A stretch of 7,800 nucleotides of DNA from Gemmatimonadota bacterium (GTDB lineage Bacteria; Gemmatimonadota; Gemmatimonadetes; Gemmatimonadales; GWC2-71-9). The stretch covers positions 1 through 7,800 of the forward strand of contig QHUE01000137.1 in the NCBI GenBank assembly GCA_003221825.1. Direction: 5' to 3'. The translations under genes and the position numbers were made by a program. The notes beneath the pieces are model-generated. The model was not told the DNA's origin and did not search any database. It saw only the letters and a list, made by a program, of their open reading frames with translations. Shown piece by piece: positions 6,583 to 7,800 of the stretch (its first letter is position 1; each line of letters starts with the position of its first letter).

Positions 6583-7800
6583 GAAGGAGAGAGTTTGTTC
6601 GGAGAATTGGGGCGTGCAGTCTGGGGGGACTCTTACCGTCCCTTACCGTCCCTTACCGTCTCTTACCGTCGCTTCTAGTTCCCATGGACGACTCGCAAAC
6701 CGATCATCTCAAAGCCTACGGTCTGACGTACAAGGCGATCCAGGCCGGTCTCAAGGCGGAGTGGCTCCTCAACTACCGCGGCGGCTCGTTTCTCATTCCC
6801 GATCTCGAGGCGCTGCGCCGTGACGCGGCGCTGAACGGCATCCACACCGAGCCGGTCGACAGCGCCATGACGGCAGTGCGCGGCGAAATCGAGGCGAACA
6901 ACATGGACGCGGTGCCGCTCGAGAAGGCGCCCAAGGTGGCCGTCTACGCGCCGCCCAACGCGGCCCCGTGGGACGACGCCGTCACGATGGCGCTGCAGTA
7001 CGCGGGGATCCCATTCACCAAGATCTGGGATGCGGAGGTCATGAACGGATCGTTGAAGGACTACGACTGGCTGCATCTGCATCACGAGGACTTCACCGGC
7101 CAGTACTCGAAGTTCTTCCTCATCTACTCCGGGATGGCGTGGCTCGCCGACATGGTGCAGCGCAACAGCGACATGGCCCGGCGGCTCGGCTTCCAGACCG
7201 TGCCGGATCTCAAGAAAGCGGTCGCGCGGGGCATTCGCGGCTACGTCGAGAACGGCGGCTTTCTGTTCGCGATGTGCACCGCGACCGAGACGATCGACCT
7301 CGCGCTGGCGGCCCACGCCGTGGATATCGCCGCGACGTTTGCCGACGGGACGCCGCTCGATCCCGACGCCGACGCCAAGCTCGACTGGTCGCAGGCGTTC
7401 GCGTTCACCGGCGCGCACATCGAGACCAATCCGCTGGTCGCGAGCTTCTCCGATATCGACGGCCACCAGGTGAACGGCGGCGCGCGGCGCCAGCCGCTCG
7501 GCGCGTTCAAGCTGTTCAACTTCAGCGCCAAGATCGATCCGGTGCCCACGATGCTGGTGCAGGGCCACCGCCCGGTGATTCCCGATTTCTACGGCCTGAC
7601 GACGTCGTTCACGCGCAACCGGCTCAAGCCGGGCGTCACCATCCTCGCCGAGGAGGAGGGGGCGCCGTGGGTCAAATACATCCACGGCGATCTGGGGAAG
7701 GGCACCTGGACGTTCTTCGGCGGGCACGATCCGGAGGATCCGCAGCACCAGATCGGCGATCCGCCCACCGATCTGTCGCTGCACCCGCATTCCCCGGGCT
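6579..7800 (+). CDS. Tat-signal protein of the so-called asparagine synthetase B-like family (3' end outside window)
   Basis: The frame is open from ATG 6579 to the window end (407 codons) and probably ends not far beyond it. The N-terminus MRRREFVRRIGACSLGGLL has a twin-arginine motif (RREFVR, residues 3-8), so folded export by Tat is likely. Landmarks are AEWLLNYRGGSFL (60-72), KVAVYAPPNAAPWDDAV (119-135), YDWLHLHHEDFTGQY (162-176), YVENGGFLFAMCTATETID (222-240), NFSAKIDPVPTML (314-326), YIHGDLGKGTWTFFGGHDPE (367-386) and DPPTDLSLHP (394-403). I recognise the pattern as a conserved family in Bacteroidota and Gemmatimonadota that databases often label asparagine synthetase B. No N-terminal Cys nucleophile or ATP-pyrophosphatase motif is visible, so that label looks wrong. 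A GATase1-like fold with Cys233 is possible. A weak GGGAG (6561-6565) precedes the start by 13 nt. ATG 6684 (MDDSQTD) is an in-frame alternative without a good ribosome binding site. Confidence 0.85.
   Translation, partial: MRRREFVRRIGACSLGGLLPSLTVPYRLLPSLLVPMDDSQTDHLKAYGLTYKAIQAGLKAEWLLNYRGGSFLIPDLEALRRDAALNGIHTEPVDSAMTAVRGEIEANNMDAVPLEKAPKVAVYAPPNAAPWDDAVTMALQYAGIPFTKIWDAEVMNGSLKDYDWLHLHHEDFTGQYSKFFLIYSGMAWLADMVQRNSDMARRLGFQTVPDLKKAVARGIRGYVENGGFLFAMCTATETIDLALAAHAVDIAATFADGTPLDPDADAKLDWSQAFAFTGAHIETNPLVASFSDIDGHQVNGGARRQPLGAFKLFNFSAKIDPVPTMLVQGHRPVIPDFYGLTTSFTRNRLKPGVTILAEEEGAPWVKYIHGDLGKGTWTFFGGHDPEDPQHQIGDPPTDLSLHPHSPG
6631..6670 (+). repeat. 10-bp tandem repeat, four copies, in the Tat signal region
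   Basis: Four adjacent copies of the unit YCTTACCGTC differ only at the first base (T, C, C, T); a further partial GCTT follows. They encode residues 18-31 of the Tat protein, giving a 10-residue quasi-repeat (LLPSLTVPYR then LLPSLLVP). The unit is not divisible by three. One copy fewer would put the reading into a frame with TAG at 6676-6678, and one copy more into a frame that ends at 6823. A G6 run (6623-6628) lies just upstream. Confidence 0.9.

Noticed and set aside
6584..6590. AAGGAGA resembling a strong ribosome binding site
   Set aside because: It falls just after the ATG at 6579 within the Arg-Arg-Arg-Glu codons, and no in-frame start follows at a suitable distance (TTG 6595 is in another frame and stops at 6676-6678).
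6616..6626. Possible lipobox I-G-A-C in the Tat protein (Cys13)
   Set aside because: There is no hydrophobic stretch before the Cys, only FVRRI after the arginines, so lipoprotein processing is unlikely.
6614..6823. Small plus-strand open frame starting with GTG at 6614
   Set aside because: It lies in another frame of the Tat gene start and gives a Ser/Arg/Pro-rich peptide. It matters only as the frame reached if one 10-bp repeat were gained.
6675..7790. Long open frame on the minus strand, 371 codons, opposite the Tat gene
   Set aside because: It mirrors the strongly conserved Tat protein frame; in GC-rich DNA the complementary frame lacks stops. The product is Arg/Val/Gly-rich without any recognisable domain.
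1..7800. CRISPR arrays, tRNA or rRNA genes, insertion sequences, attachment sites, riboswitches
   Set aside because: I looked on both strands and saw no spaced repeats, tRNA-like cloverleaf with T-loop signature, terminal inverted repeats with transposase, or intergenic space large enough for a riboswitch.

Overview
The window is GC-rich, gene-dense bacterial DNA with all recognisable genes on the + strand. It looks like one long polycistronic run. The gene set (DUF4159 protein, very large DUF4175-type coiled-coil protein, exported TPR protein, Tat-exported protein of a family often mislabelled 'asparagine synthetase B') and the composition suggest Gemmatimonadota or a related soil/MAG lineage. 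That placement is inference; no rRNA or other phylogenetic marker is present beyond rsmI.

Layout: (1) 2-361, the 3' end of an unrecognised, probably helical gene. (2) 363-1196, rsmI, the 16S rRNA C1402 2'-O-methyltransferase. (3) 1193-1798, a compact DUF4159 protein with no signal peptide. (4) 1795-5070, a 1091-residue DUF4175-type protein: N-terminal membrane helices, beta-rich middle, long charged coiled coil. (5) 5054-6499, an exported TPR protein whose reading frame appears broken near its end; its natural C-terminus continues in another frame to 6582. (6) 6579 to the window end, a Tat-signal protein of about 407 visible residues, open at the 3' edge. Successive genes touch or overlap (TGAC-GTG gap of 1 nt, GTGA, ATGA, 17-nt overlap). 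If the TPR frame is restored, the last junction is also an ATGA overlap. There is therefore no room for internal promoters or terminators between genes, and I see none.

How the genes may work together: rsmI acts on the ribosome, and the four genes after it look like an envelope-associated module. DUF4159 and DUF4175 proteins often occur near MoxR ATPase, DUF58 and BatA-like genes, so such genes may lie outside the window. The DUF4159 protein and the Tat protein show a similar local layout resembling class I glutamine-amidotransferase-like (Rossmann) folds, suggesting two related folds on opposite sides of the membrane, with the membrane-anchored coiled-coil protein and the periplasmic TPR protein as scaffolds. 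This is a hypothesis. The most notable sequence-level points are the probable 2-bp TC expansion that truncates the TPR protein and a four-copy 10-bp tandem repeat inside the Tat signal region of the next gene, where gain or loss of one copy would change the frame.
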